From positions 1 through 64,000 of the forward strand of contig NZ_JALJXV010000013.1 in NCBI RefSeq assembly GCF_024170285.1: a stretch of DNA of 64,000 bases. The letters are read 5' to 3'. Source of the stretch: Natronocella acetinitrilica (GTDB lineage Bacteria; Pseudomonadota; Gammaproteobacteria; Nitrococcales; Aquisalimonadaceae). A program made the translations under genes and the position numbers. This document shows, one piece after another, positions 16,802 to 28,059 of this stretch (the stretch's first letter is position 1; every line of letters starts with the position of its first letter). Under the pieces are notes generated by a model. It made no database searches, was not told the DNA's origin, and saw only the letters and a program-made list of their open reading frames with translations.

Positions 16802-18336
16802 TTGCCCGATTGCTCCCGAATCAGGTGGCGAAAACGCCAGATCTCGGTGAGGCGATACCCGGTGTACCGACCCATGAGCAACACCACGGCAAGAATGATG
16901 AGCAGAATCTCCGGGAACATGAACACCAGGTGGGCCAGCTCGTCATTGAACATCACCAGATAGCCCAGTATTGCTACCCCCAGGCTGCCAACGCCTTGCT
17001 GGATTGCCTCGCCGGGGCCGAACTCTTCCCAGACCAGTGACATGCGCTCGATGGTCATGGCGAGAATGACCATTGGGAACAGGGCGACGGACAGCCCACG
17101 GTCCAGGCCGAGCTTGTGGGACAGGATACTGATAGCGGCCAGCAGAACCACGACCACGATCAGCACTGCGGCGAGCCTCGGCACCAACAGAAGCTTGAGG
17201 TTCTCCAGGTAAAAGCGGATCAGCAACCCGATGGCCACGATGGCGGTGAACAGGAAGATGCCCCACAGCAACTCGGTCTCGCGAAAGGCGAGCGCGATCA
17301 GAATGGGCATGAAGGTGCCGAAGGTCTTTACGCCGATGAAGTTGCGCATGAACACCATGACCAGCGCACCGATGGGGACCAGCAATAGAATTCGATAGGT
17401 ATTCTGGGTGTGGATCGGCAGCGACAGCAAAGAGAAATCCATGAGCAACGAGCCGCCCAGCATGGCCTGCTGCTGTGCAACGGCGACCGTCTCCCTCGGC
17501 GTGCGGGCCGCCGAGAACTGAACCTGACCTTGCCGCCCGCCGGAGATTTCCATCAGTGGGGCGTCGCCCCAGTGCCAGACCAGGGTGTCGTCGCCGTAGC
17601 CAGGGGATCCGGTCCTCGGATTGAAGGCGATCCACTCCGTGCCGTTATGCACCTCGAGATAGCTTTCCAGCGCACCGCGGCGCATCTGGTCCCGCAACGA
17701 AAGCACCTGCACTGGCCGCGCTGGAATGCGCGCACCGGCGAGTATGTGAATGATGTTGCGGGTATGCTCAGCGTCACCCTCGGCGAAGCTCCGCAGGACG
17801 CCCACATGCTCGTCGGGCGACTCGGCGTTGTATCGAATGAGAAGGCGCTGCGCGAATGAGGCAATGTCCGCAGACTCCTGACGGACGTTGTCCAGTAAGG
17901 TCATGGCGGCGAAGCCATAGGGCTCCTCGTACTCGGGGACTTCCGGGAACGTCGGTTGCGGCCCGGCGATGACAGTCTCCCCGCTCTGATCTTCGGAAAT
18001 CTGTATCCGGTAGTAGAGGGTCTGCGAGCCACTGGCCCGACGTGAAGTCCATTCGGCGCGCCGATTGGTGCCGTCACCGGTGCGGGTGAGCCCGAAGCCA
18101 CCGGAGATGTAATCCTCGCTCAGGACATTGAAGCCCGGCGGGTTCGACGGGATGAACAACTGAACCCGAGTGGGGCCGGCGTCGGCCTGCAGCGACGCTG
18201 TGGCCTCCACTGTCCAGACCATGGTCTGGGCGTCGGCGGTGAGGGGCAGGCCGAGTACATCCACCTTGTACCAGATCCCCGCAACGCCTAGACCACACAG
18301 CCCGAGAGCCAGGAGCTTGAGGTGTAGGTTTCGCAA
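16798..18336 (-). CDS. Inactive transglutaminase fused to 7 transmembrane helices
   Basis: A 512-residue inner-membrane protein. An N-terminal membrane anchor (about 8-30) leads to a periplasmic transglutaminase-like domain (about 40-290) and then seven transmembrane helices (about 310-490). In the domain, VHNGTEWIAFNPRTG matches the family, but the catalytic Cys is absent, hence inactive. Start is a TTG at 18334-18336 with an AAGGA ribosome site 8 bases upstream; the nearby ATG is out of frame. Forms an operon with the ATP-grasp gene; a role in envelope or osmotic stress is inferred. Confidence 0.88.
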   Translation of the reverse strand: MRNLHLKLLALGLCGLGVAGIWYKVDVLGLPLTADAQTMVWTVEATASLQADAGPTRVQLFIPSNPPGFNVLSEDYISGGFGLTRTGDGTNRRAEWTSRRASGSQTLYYRIQISEDQSGETVIAGPQPTFPEVPEYEEPYGFAAMTLLDNVRQESADIASFAQRLLIRYNAESPDEHVGVLRSFAEGDAEHTRNIIHILAGARIPARPVQVLSLRDQMRRGALESYLEVHNGTEWIAFNPRTGSPGYGDDTLVWHWGDAPLMEISGGRQGQVQFSAARTPRETVAVAQQQAMLGGSLLMDFSLLSLPIHTQNTYRILLLVPIGALVMVFMRNFIGVKTFGTFMPILIALAFRETELLWGIFLFTAIVAIGLLIRFYLENLKLLLVPRLAAVLIVVVVLLAAISILSHKLGLDRGLSVALFPMVILAMTIERMSLVWEEFGPGEAIQQGVGSLGVAILGYLVMFNDELAHLVFMFPEILLIILAVVLLMGRYTGYRLTEIWRFRHLIREQSGK

Positions 18337-18437
18337 GGGGCATATCCTTCAGGTGATGTCAGGGACCCCATGAACGCAAGCTTGCAGGCGGGGTGGTAAG
18401 CGGCGGCGGGGCCACAATATCGCTATTCTCGTGAAGC

Positions 18438-18453
18438 TTGACCGATCGGTCAA
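18438..18453. promoter_or_regulatory. Perfect 16-bp palindrome, TetR-type operator
   Basis: TTGACCGATCGGTCAA is a perfect palindrome of the kind bound by TetR-family repressors (TTGACCGR-type half-sites). It lies about 100 bp upstream of the transglutaminase-like gene. No tetR gene is in the neighbourhood, so a distant regulator would act here. Confidence 0.6.
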
Positions 18454-18485
18454 TTGATGTCGCGAAACCGTCACCGGACGGAGAC

Positions 18486-18512
18486 AAAAAAAGGCGCCCC
18501 GTTGGGACGCCT
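18486..18512 (-). terminator. Intrinsic terminator of small acidic lipoprotein gene
   Basis: On the minus strand GGCGTCCC-AACG-GGGCGCC (one bulge) is followed by TTTTTTT, 28 bp past the stop codon of the small lipoprotein gene. Confidence 0.85.
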
Positions 18513-18539
18513 CAGGAAACGATCAGTGAGAGACCAACC

Positions 18540-18680
18540 TTACCAGTCGTCGTCGCCGCCTTCTTCCTCGAAGTCCTCGAAGTCGCCGTCATCGACCTCT
18601 TCGCACCCGGACAGGGTGATCAGGCCGGTAAGCAACATGGCGATCAGAGCGGCGGCCAGTGTGCGCTTCTTGCCATTCAT
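18540..18680 (-). CDS. Small lipoprotein with acidic tail
   Basis: A 46-residue protein: signal sequence KRTLAAALIAMLLTGLITLSGC with the lipobox Cys at residue 26, followed by EEVDDGDFEDFEEEGGDDDW. After processing only about 21 mostly acidic residues remain attached to lipid. A GGAGG ribosome site and a good terminator make it a true gene. It resembles the poly-Asp protein at 6228-6422 in having an acidic tail that ends in Trp. Function unknown. Confidence 0.8.
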   Translation of the reverse strand: MNGKKRTLAAALIAMLLTGLITLSGCEEVDDGDFEDFEEEGGDDDW

Positions 18681-18885
18681 AGCAACCTCCTGTGTTGGAC
18701 AGTGTAAAACGACACAGGGGAGGCTGCAGATCCCGTGCCACACTAGAAATAACTTATAAAACAATTATTTGTTTATTTCCTGGTGCCTGCGAGGACTGTG
18801 CCATTTTGACACATGTGGCGATCCGTGCCACAAGAGACGTGATTCGTTGCGACGCAGGGGTTAGCCTGTCGGATTGGTTTGCCGG

Positions 18886-19329
18886 TCAGAAGCCAAGCAC
18901 TTTCGTGTTCGGGTCAGCCAGTCGCTCCGCCATCTGGGCATCGCTGTCCTCCGTGACGCCGTCAACGAAGTCGTCTGTGCTGTAGCGGCCGAACGCCGTA
19001 TTGGGCAGGAAAAGTGGACAGACGCTGACGGAGGCGCCGGCCGACATGGCCTCTTCCATGAGTTCGCGCGGGGTGATGGTGCGCGGCTCGAGGGTTTCGG
19101 GCATGCGATCAGCGATGGCCAGTTCGCCGGCCGGGCCGCACAACAGGATGTGCACCTCGTGCCCTTCGCCAGCAAGCGTCCGGGCGAGCGTCATGGCTGT
19201 GCCCTGGATCTGCCCGGCATTGGTAAACAATGTAAGGACGAAGCGATCGCCATTGTCTTCGGCCATGGCTTGCAGGCTGGTGCCGAGAAAGAGGCTGATC
19301 GCGAAAATGAAACGTGTGAGTGTTGTCAT
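18886..19329 (-). CDS. Exported DsrE-like protein
   Basis: A 147-residue protein with a signal peptide (FIFAISLFLGTSLQAMA, cleavage near 23) and a DsrE/DsrF-like fold: LTLFTNAGQIQGTAMTLART, HEVHILLCGPAGELA and MSAGASVSVCPLFLPN. Cytoplasmic relatives relay sulfur on a Cys; a secreted version might handle thiols in the periplasm. Two Cys are visible (near 83 and 118). Monocistronic, divergent from the RND operon. Confidence 0.78.
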   Translation of the reverse strand: MTTLTRFIFAISLFLGTSLQAMAEDNGDRFVLTLFTNAGQIQGTAMTLARTLAGEGHEVHILLCGPAGELAIADRMPETLEPRTITPRELMEEAMSAGASVSVCPLFLPNTAFGRYSTDDFVDGVTEDSDAQMAERLADPNTKVLGF

Positions 19330-19550
19330 GAATGTGGGCCCGTTCGAGGTGTTGGTTGACGAGACAGTTCACCCTGAGAAGAGCGAGCAGTCCCTACCTG
19401 GAGTCAATTCAACGCGTAAGTGTACCAGACTGACCGTTTTCCCCGGCAGACTCGCACCGCGAACGAGTGCCCGGAAACGCGGTCCTAAACGCATTGTCCA
19501 TGGCGCGCCCCGTCTGCGGATTGAGCGCCGGGAAACGGAGTGATGCAGCG

Positions 19551-20669
19551 ATGAGATTAGTCTACCAGTTGCTGGGTGTCGCCATGGTGGCCGGAATTGG
19601 CGTGGGTGCCTGGTTCGCCATTGATCACGCGGGGCAGGGTGACGCCAGCGCGGCGGGCCCCCGAGGTGGGGGTGGTGGCGGTGCGGTGCCGGTGGAAGTT
19701 GTCGCTGCCCGCACGTCTACCGTCGAGCGCACCGTGACCGCCGTCGGCACCACGCTTGCGCGTGAGTCCATCGACGTCGTGGCCGAAGTCCCCGGGCGTA
19801 TCCGGTCCATCAATTTCGAGGAAGGCCAACGCGTTAGCAGCGGCGACATCCTGTTCGAACTTGATCGGCGCCGCGAGGAAGCCGATTTGCGGGAGCTGCA
19901 GGCCCAGGTCAGGGATGCCGAACGCAGGCTACGTCGCAGTCGCGCGCTCTTTGAAGACAACAGCGTTCCGGAAGCGCAGGTAGATGAGGACGGCGCAGCG
20001 CTTGAAACCCTGCAGGCCCGGTTGTCAGCCGCTGAAACCCGGCTCGACGAGCGTTACATTCGCGCGCCCTTTGATGGCGTGACCGGCTTGCGTGAAGTGA
20101 GCACCGGCGCCTTTGTCAGCGCCGGCACGCCGTTGACCACCCTGGACGACATTGGTCGGCTGCGCCTCGAGTTCTCGGTGCCGGAGCGTTTTCTTGGCCT
20201 ATTGCGGTCAGGTTTGGCGGTCTCAGCGGAAAGCGTGGGCTTCGAGGGGCGCGACTTCAGCGGCGAAGTGCGTCGGGTCGGTGCCCGGGTGGACCCAGTT
20301 TCCCGCAGCGTTCGGGTGCAATCCGAGTTGCAGAACGACGACCGACTGTTGCGCCCTGGCATGTTCATGACGGTTCGCATGGTGCTGGATCGTAACGATG
20401 ATGCCGTACTGGTGCCCGAGGAGGCGCTATTGCCAGAGGGCGAACGGGTCTTTCTGTTCCGCATCAATGACGAAAAGGCGGAGCGGGTGCAGGTCCGGAC
20501 TGGCGTTCGCCGGGACGGCCTCGTGGAGATCACCGACGGCATCTCCGCTGGCGATCTGGTGGTGATTGCCGGTCTACAACGGTTGCGGGATGGCGTGACG
20601 GTGCGCATCACCCGCGAGCACGAAGAAGACGAAGTTGCCCGCCGCTGGGCCCCTGCCGGAGAGTCGTGA
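19551..20669 (+). CDS. RND efflux periplasmic adaptor subunit (HlyD/MFP family)
   Basis: A 372-residue membrane-fusion protein: N-terminal anchor (about 5-22), a Gly-rich linker, lipoyl/barrel-sandwich halves (VVAEVPGRIRSINFEEGQRVSSGDILFELD, near 80, quoted in parts by family), a coiled-coil hairpin (about 108-160) and YIRAPFDGVTGLREVSTGAF. Start at the ATG with GGAG 10 bases upstream; the in-frame ATG at 19467 would spoil the anchor. Forms an operon with the RND permease 1 bp downstream. No outer-membrane channel gene is adjacent. Confidence 0.93.
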   Translation: MRLVYQLLGVAMVAGIGVGAWFAIDHAGQGDASAAGPRGGGGGGAVPVEVVAARTSTVERTVTAVGTTLARESIDVVAEVPGRIRSINFEEGQRVSSGDILFELDRRREEADLRELQAQVRDAERRLRRSRALFEDNSVPEAQVDEDGAALETLQARLSAAETRLDERYIRAPFDGVTGLREVSTGAFVSAGTPLTTLDDIGRLRLEFSVPERFLGLLRSGLAVSAESVGFEGRDFSGEVRRVGARVDPVSRSVRVQSELQNDDRLLRPGMFMTVRMVLDRNDDAVLVPEEALLPEGERVFLFRINDEKAERVQVRTGVRRDGLVEITDGISAGDLVVIAGLQRLRDGVTVRITREHEEDEVARRWAPAGES

Positions 20670-20670
20670 C

Positions 20671-23600
20671 ATGATCGTCTCGGAGATTTCCGTCAAGCGC
20701 CCCGTTCTGGCGACGGTGGTGAGTCTCCTCATCGTCGTGCTGGGTATTGCCTCGCTGACCCAGTTACCGGTGCGCGAATATCCGGATATCGACCCGCCCG
20801 TGGTCTCCGTGACCACTGAGTACATCGGTGCCGGCCCCGAGGTGATGAACAACGAGATCACCGAGGTGCTGGAAAGTGCCATTAGTGGCGTCGACGGCAT
20901 CCGTAACATCACCTCGGAGAGTCGGGAAGGCCGCGCCGAGACCACCATCGAATTCAACCTCAGCCGGGATATCGACAACGCGGCCAATGATGTGCGCGAT
21001 GCCATCAATCGGGTGGGGGCGAACTTGCCGACCGATGCCGACCCGCCGGTGGTTACCAAGACCGAGGCTGACGCCCGCCCCATGATGTGGCTGGCGATGA
21101 CCTCCGACAGGCTGACTGCGGCTGAAATGACCGATCTCGCCGAGCGACAGCTGGTGGATCGACTCTCGGTGCTCGAAGGCGTCTCCCAGATCCGTATCGG
21201 CGGTGAGCGCCGTTATGCCATGCGCTTGTGGCTGAACCGGGAGGCCATGGCTGCCCGCGGCGTCACGGTTGAAGACATCGAAAATACCCTGCGGCGCAAC
21301 AACCTCGAGTTGCCGGCCGGTCAGGTGGAGTCGGTAACGCGCACGCTGAACGTGCGTGCCGACAGCCGTCTCAATACGCCCGACGAGTTCGAGCGGCTGG
21401 TCATTCGGCGGGAAGGTGATGTTCCGATCCGCATTGGCGACATTGCTAGCGTGATGCGCGGCGTTGAGGACGATCGCGCCATACTCCGCAATAATGGCCG
21501 CAACGCGATCGGCCTTGGCATCATTCGCCAGTCCCAGGCCAACATCATTGAAGTGTCCGACCTGGTGCGGACGGAACTCGACGCCATCCGGCCATCCCTC
21601 CCCGAGGGGGTCGAGATCGCGGAGGCCTACAACCAGTCGGTGTTCATTTCCGAATCCATCAAGGAAGTGCTGATCACGCTCAGTATCGCGGTGGGCCTGG
21701 TGGTGCTGGTGATTTTCATCTTCCTGCGCTCGGTTCGCGCCACACTGGTCCCGGCGGTGACCATACCCGTTGCGGTGATTGGTGCATTCTCGGTGATGGC
21801 ACCACTCGGATTCTCCGTCAACGTGCTCACGCTACTGGCGCTGGTGCTCGCCATCGGTCTTGTAGTGGATGACGCCATCGTGATGCTGGAGAACATCCAG
21901 CGGCGCGTTGATGAGGGCGAGCCCCGGCTGCTCGCGGCGTATCGCGGTTCCAAGCAGGTCGGGTTTGCCATTGTCGCTACCACGGTGACGCTGATCGCCG
22001 TGTTCGTGCCCATCGCGTTCATGGAGGGCAACGTTGGTCGGCTGTTCACGGAGTTCGGCTTCGTGCTTGCGGCGGCGGTGGCCTTCTCCAGCATCGTGGC
22101 GCTGACACTGGCACCCATGCTGTGTTCCAAATGGTTGCGGCCGGTGTCCAGCTCCCGCGGGCTGGTGGGAGCCACCGAAGTCTTCTTTGTCAAGCTGACG
22201 GCGGGCTACCGCTGGCTACTGGTGCGCGCCCTGGGAATGCCGGTCGTGATCATTGCCGGGGCCGTGGTGGTTGCCCTGGTGGCGGTCAAGCTCGGCCAGA
22301 TGCTGCCGGAGGAACTGTCACCAACGGAAGACCGCGGCGTTTTCATCATCCCGAGCAGCGCACCTCAGGGCTCCACGGCGGAGTATACCGATCGCAACGT
22401 GCGCCTGATCGAGGAAATCGTGAATCCCCTGCTCGAGAGCGGTGATGCGACCCGGGTGTTCTCCATCGTTGGGTTCCGCGATCGCTTCGACAGCGCGTTC
22501 ACCATCGTCGGCCTTGCCCCCTGGAGCGAGCGGGACCGCCGCCAGCAGGACATGGTTGCCGAAGTGTTCCCGCAGATTGCCTCGATTCCCGGCATTCGTG
22601 CGTTTGCGGTCAACCCGCCCGGGCTTGGCCAGAGCGGTTTCCAGCAGCCGGTACAGTTCGTGATCGGTGGGCCGGATTATGAAACCGTCGAGGAGTGGGG
22701 CGAGCGGGTTCTGGCGCGCGCCCAGGAGAATTCCCAGCTGCTGAACGCCGATCTGGACTACGAGGAAACCCGCCCCCAGCTCAATGTGCGCATCGATCGT
22801 GAGCTTGCCGCTGACCTGGATATTCCGGTGGAGGCCATCGGCCGTACCTTGCAGACCATGCTTGCGTCGCGCACCGTGACCACCTATCTGGATCGCGGGC
22901 GGGAATATGACGTGCGCCTGCAGGCATCGAGGCAGGAGCGCTCGTCGCCCTCGGACCTCGAGGAGATCTTCGTGCGTAGCGGCAACAACGGCCAGTTGGT
23001 GCCACTTTCCAGCCTGATTACGCTGGAGGAGTCAGGTGCCGCACCTGTGTTGAGCCGTGTTGACCGCCTGCCGTCAGTCACGCTGACCGCCTCGCTGGCG
23101 CCAGGCTATGACCTGGGCAGTGCACTGCGATTCCTGGAAAGTGCCGCCAGTGACGAGCTGCCCGACGAAGCCCGGATCAGCTATCTCGGGCAGTCGCAGG
23201 AGTTCATGAGCACGTCTGGCGCCATCTATTTCACCTTCGCCCTGGCGCTGCTGGTAGTGTTCCTGGTGCTCTCGGCGCAGTTCGAAAGCTTCGTCCATCC
23301 CGCGATCATTCTGCTGTCGGTGCCGCTGGCCATCACCGGGGCCTTGCTCGCGCTGTTCCTCACCGGCATCACGTTGAATGTCTATAGTCAGATCGGCATG
23401 ATTCTCCTGATCGGGCTGATGGCGAAAAACGGTATTCTCATCGTCGAGTTTGCCAACCAGTTGCGGGACGAGGGCTACAACGTTCTCGATGCCATTACCG
23501 AAGGCGCAGTGCTGCGCTTCCGCCCGATCCTGATGACCGCCGTCTCAACGGTGTTCGGTGCGCTGCCGCTGGTGCTGGCGAGTGGAGCTGGGGCCGAAAG

Positions 23601-23811
23601 CCGCGCTTCCATTGGCGTGGTAGTGATTGGTGGGCTCGCTCTTGCGACCGTGCTGACCCTCTTCCTGACGCCGGTGCTTTACAATCTGCTGGCACGCTTC
23701 ACCCGATCGGCCGGTGCCGTGGCTGCGGATCTCGAACAGCTCGCGTCCGAGGAGCGGGCCAGCGGCCGCCGGGATCGTGGGCCGCAGACCGAGAGCCCTC
23801 AGGCCGGTTGA
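20671..23811 (+). CDS. RND efflux permease, HAE1-like
   Basis: A 1046-residue, twelve-helix inner-membrane proton antiporter of the hydrophobe/amphiphile efflux group (MexK/VexH-like). The start IVSEISVKRPVLATV matches the family; LVVDDAIVMLENI near 405 carries the two TM4 Asp residues of proton relay; VFGALPLVLASGAGAESR lies near the end. Two large periplasmic loops (about 35-335 and 560-860) form the porter domain. With the adaptor it would export drugs, bile or solvents through a TolC-type channel coded elsewhere. Confidence 0.95.
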   Translation: MIVSEISVKRPVLATVVSLLIVVLGIASLTQLPVREYPDIDPPVVSVTTEYIGAGPEVMNNEITEVLESAISGVDGIRNITSESREGRAETTIEFNLSRDIDNAANDVRDAINRVGANLPTDADPPVVTKTEADARPMMWLAMTSDRLTAAEMTDLAERQLVDRLSVLEGVSQIRIGGERRYAMRLWLNREAMAARGVTVEDIENTLRRNNLELPAGQVESVTRTLNVRADSRLNTPDEFERLVIRREGDVPIRIGDIASVMRGVEDDRAILRNNGRNAIGLGIIRQSQANIIEVSDLVRTELDAIRPSLPEGVEIAEAYNQSVFISESIKEVLITLSIAVGLVVLVIFIFLRSVRATLVPAVTIPVAVIGAFSVMAPLGFSVNVLTLLALVLAIGLVVDDAIVMLENIQRRVDEGEPRLLAAYRGSKQVGFAIVATTVTLIAVFVPIAFMEGNVGRLFTEFGFVLAAAVAFSSIVALTLAPMLCSKWLRPVSSSRGLVGATEVFFVKLTAGYRWLLVRALGMPVVIIAGAVVVALVAVKLGQMLPEELSPTEDRGVFIIPSSAPQGSTAEYTDRNVRLIEEIVNPLLESGDATRVFSIVGFRDRFDSAFTIVGLAPWSERDRRQQDMVAEVFPQIASIPGIRAFAVNPPGLGQSGFQQPVQFVIGGPDYETVEEWGERVLARAQENSQLLNADLDYEETRPQLNVRIDRELAADLDIPVEAIGRTLQTMLASRTVTTYLDRGREYDVRLQASRQERSSPSDLEEIFVRSGNNGQLVPLSSLITLEESGAAPVLSRVDRLPSVTLTASLAPGYDLGSALRFLESAASDELPDEARISYLGQSQEFMSTSGAIYFTFALALLVVFLVLSAQFESFVHPAIILLSVPLAITGALLALFLTGITLNVYSQIGMILLIGLMAKNGILIVEFANQLRDEGYNVLDAITEGAVLRFRPILMTAVSTVFGALPLVLASGAGAESRASIGVVVIGGLALATVLTLFLTPVLYNLLARFTRSAGAVAADLEQLASEERASGRRDRGPQTESPQAG

Positions 23812-23841
23812 TTCCATATAAGAACGCGTAAGGGGTAGGCA

Positions 23842-24645
23842 ATGAGAGTTGCAGTTATCACGGGTGCCACCGCCGGCTTCGGCGCGGCGACGGCGAGGCG
23901 CTTTGCCTCAAATGGCTGGAGACTGGTGGTGACCGGACGCCGGCAGGAACGGCTGGACGCACTGGTTGAAGAGTTCGGCGGCCCGGAGATGGTGCACGCC
24001 CTCCCCATGGACATGCGCGATCGCGAGGCTGTGGAAAAGGGATTGGGCAAGTTGCCGGCGCCCTTCGATGCGGTGGAGGTACTGGTGAACAACGCCGGTG
24101 TGGGGTACGGGCTTGAGCCGATTCAGGAGGGTAACGTCGATGAGTGGGAGGCGACCATCGACACCAACCTCAAGGGCGTGCTCTATGCCACCCGTACGCT
24201 ATTGCCCGGCATGATCGAGCGCAAGCGTGGTCACGTGATCAATCTTGGCTCCACTGCCGGTAGCTGGCCTTACACCGGCGGCACCATCTATGGTGCCAGC
24301 AAGTCCTTCATTCAGCACTTCAGCCGTGGCCTGCGCGCCGACCTGGCAGGCCATGCCGTGCGCGTCACCAATATGGACCCGGGCTTATGTGAAACCGAGT
24401 TTTCCGTCAATCGCTTTCGTGGTGATGTGGAGCGGGCCAATAGCCTGTATGAGGGCAATGACCCTATCATCAGTGAAGACATCGCGGAGGCCATCTGGTG
24501 GGTGGTGAATATGCCATACCGGGTGAACGTGAACACCATGGAACTGATGCCGCTCAGCCAGAGCTGGTCGCCGTTGCAGGTAAAACCGGTGGACTGGCCC
24601 GAGGGCTGTGATCCCGATTCGTCGCCGGAGCGCGATGATCGGTGA
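23842..24645 (+). CDS. SDR family oxidoreductase, YdfG-like
   Basis: A 267-residue classical short-chain dehydrogenase. NADP-binding TGATAGFG is at 7-14, NNAGVG near 91, catalytic Ser in NLGSTAGSWPY near 137, and YGASK (Tyr and Lys) near 152. It resembles YdfG, which oxidises L-allo-threonine, serine and 3-hydroxy acids. It lies 30 bp after the RND permease and could be on the same transcript; it is followed by a terminator shared with thiG. Confidence 0.9.
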   Translation: MRVAVITGATAGFGAATARRFASNGWRLVVTGRRQERLDALVEEFGGPEMVHALPMDMRDREAVEKGLGKLPAPFDAVEVLVNNAGVGYGLEPIQEGNVDEWEATIDTNLKGVLYATRTLLPGMIERKRGHVINLGSTAGSWPYTGGTIYGASKSFIQHFSRGLRADLAGHAVRVTNMDPGLCETEFSVNRFRGDVERANSLYEGNDPIISEDIAEAIWWVVNMPYRVNVNTMELMPLSQSWSPLQVKPVDWPEGCDPDSSPERDDR

Positions 24646-24651
24646 GTAAAG

Positions 24652-24680
24652 CGCGCCCCGGTTGATCCGGGGCGCGGTCT
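24652..24680. terminator. Convergent terminator between SDR gene and thiG
   Basis: CGCGCCCCGG (24652-24661) pairs with CCGGGGCGCG (24667-24676), loop TTGAT, followed by GTCTTT on the plus strand. The T-run is weak, but the stem is strong and sits between two convergent genes. Confidence 0.7.
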
Positions 24681-24687
24681 TTCCGGA

Positions 24688-25473
24688 CTAGCCGTTCAAC
24701 GTTCCCGTGAGCGGTGACGAAGCCACACCGCGAATCCGGGCAGGCATGCGGCCAGCGAGATAAGCATGGCGCCCGGCAATTACCGCATGCTTCATTGCAG
24801 CGGCCATGCGTTCCGGGTCATTTGCCTCGGCCACGGCGGTATTCAACAGCACTGCATCACAGCCCAATTCCATGGCAATGGCTGCGTCGGAGGCCGTCCC
24901 CACCCCGGCATCCACCAGCACGGGGGCGGCGCAGGTTTCGACGATGCGGCGGATGTTGAGGCGATTCTGAATGCCGAGACCCGATCCGATGGGCGCCCCA
25001 AGCGGCATCACCGCGGTGCAACCCATGTCGCCCAGCTCCTTGGCGATAAGCGGATCGTCGGTGGTGTAGGCCATCACGTGAAAGCCATCGCGAATCAACT
25101 GTTCCGCCGCCTTGAGGGTCCCGATGGTGTCTGGCTGAAGCGTTTCCTTGCAGCCGATGACTTCGAGTTTGCACAGGGTTTCGCCGTCCAGCAGCTCACG
25201 GGCGAGCTGGCAGGTATAGACGGCATCCTCGACTGTGTAGCAGCCCGCGGTGTTGGGCAGGATGGTGCAGCCCAGTTCCCGCAGCGCCGGCAGCAGGGCG
25301 TCGCCGCCAGCGGTGTCCGGCAGCCGGCGAATCGCCACCGTCACAATCTCGCTACCGCTGGCGCTGACCGCGCGGCGGGTTTCGTCCAGATCCTTGTAGC
25401 GCCCGGTGCCGAGCAGCAGGCGGGATTGGTATTCCCGCCCGGCCAGCTTCAGGGGCTTGTCGCTGTCGATCAT
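24688..25473 (-). CDS. thiG: Thiazole synthase ThiG
   Basis: ThiG builds the thiazole-phosphate half of thiamine from deoxyxylulose 5-phosphate, dehydroglycine and ThiS-thiocarboxylate. The 261-residue TIM barrel shows [10 protein letters not shown] near 20, the Schiff-base Lys in [15 protein letters not shown] near 98, [13 protein letters not shown] near 146 and [15 protein letters not shown] near 178. A longer frame to 25605 overlaps thiS and is not used. Last gene of the thiC-thiS-thiG operon. Confidence 0.96.
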   Translation of the reverse strand: MIDSDKPLKLAGREYQSRLLLGTGRYKDLDETRRAVSASGSEIVTVAIRRLPDTAGGDALLPALRELGCTILPNTAGCYTVEDAVYTCQLARELLDGETLCKLEVIGCKETLQPDTIGTLKAAEQLIRDGFHVMAYTTDDPLIAKELGDMGCTAVMPLGAPIGSGLGIQNRLNIRRIVETCAAPVLVDAGVGTASDAAIAMELGCDAVLLNTAVAEANDPERMAAAMKHAVIAGRHAYLAGRMPARIRGVASSPLTGTLNG

Positions 25474-25492
25474 TGTCGTCTCCGTGGTTCGT

Positions 25493-27740
<2,248 letters not shown>

Positions 27741-27833
27741 CTACGGTGGCGACGCCACCGTGCATTGAGTCTAGCGCGTCTGGCGGCGCAAGTCAGGAGT
27801 GCCCGCGACAGCACCCCGTACCAGCGCCCACAT

Positions 27834-28025
27834 GGTGCGTTACGCGCTGCGCGCTAACACACCCTACGGGTCGGATCGGCGCACCGGACCGCGGTTTGTG
27901 CATTGGGTGTGGGGCCGGCAAAAAAAACGACCGCGGTCGCGGTGCATTACGGCCTTCGGCCTAACACACCCTACGTTTGGCCGTGCCCGCTGTAGGGTGT
28001 GTTAGCGCGCAGCGCGTAACGCACC
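27834..28025. repeat. Cluster of three REP-like palindromes
   Basis: Units of 34 bp at 27834-27867 (+), 27941-27974 (+) and 27992-28025 (-) belong to the same family as the pair at 10460-10544, with variations (GTGTTAG for GCGTTAG). The last two form an inverted pair with a 17-bp linker that keeps the GCCGTGCC core. Non-coding, between the thi riboswitch and the AEC transporter gene end. Confidence 0.9.
27920..27941 (-). terminator. Possible terminator of the AEC transporter gene
   Basis: On the minus strand the GC-rich self-complementary CGACCGCGGTCG (27928-27939) is followed by TTTTTTTT. It lies 120 bp past the AEC gene stop, inside the REP cluster. Loop geometry is poor, so this is tentative. 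Confidence 0.45.
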
Positions 28026-28059
28026 GCAACGGCGCTAGGCCAAAACCCATTGCCCCCGC

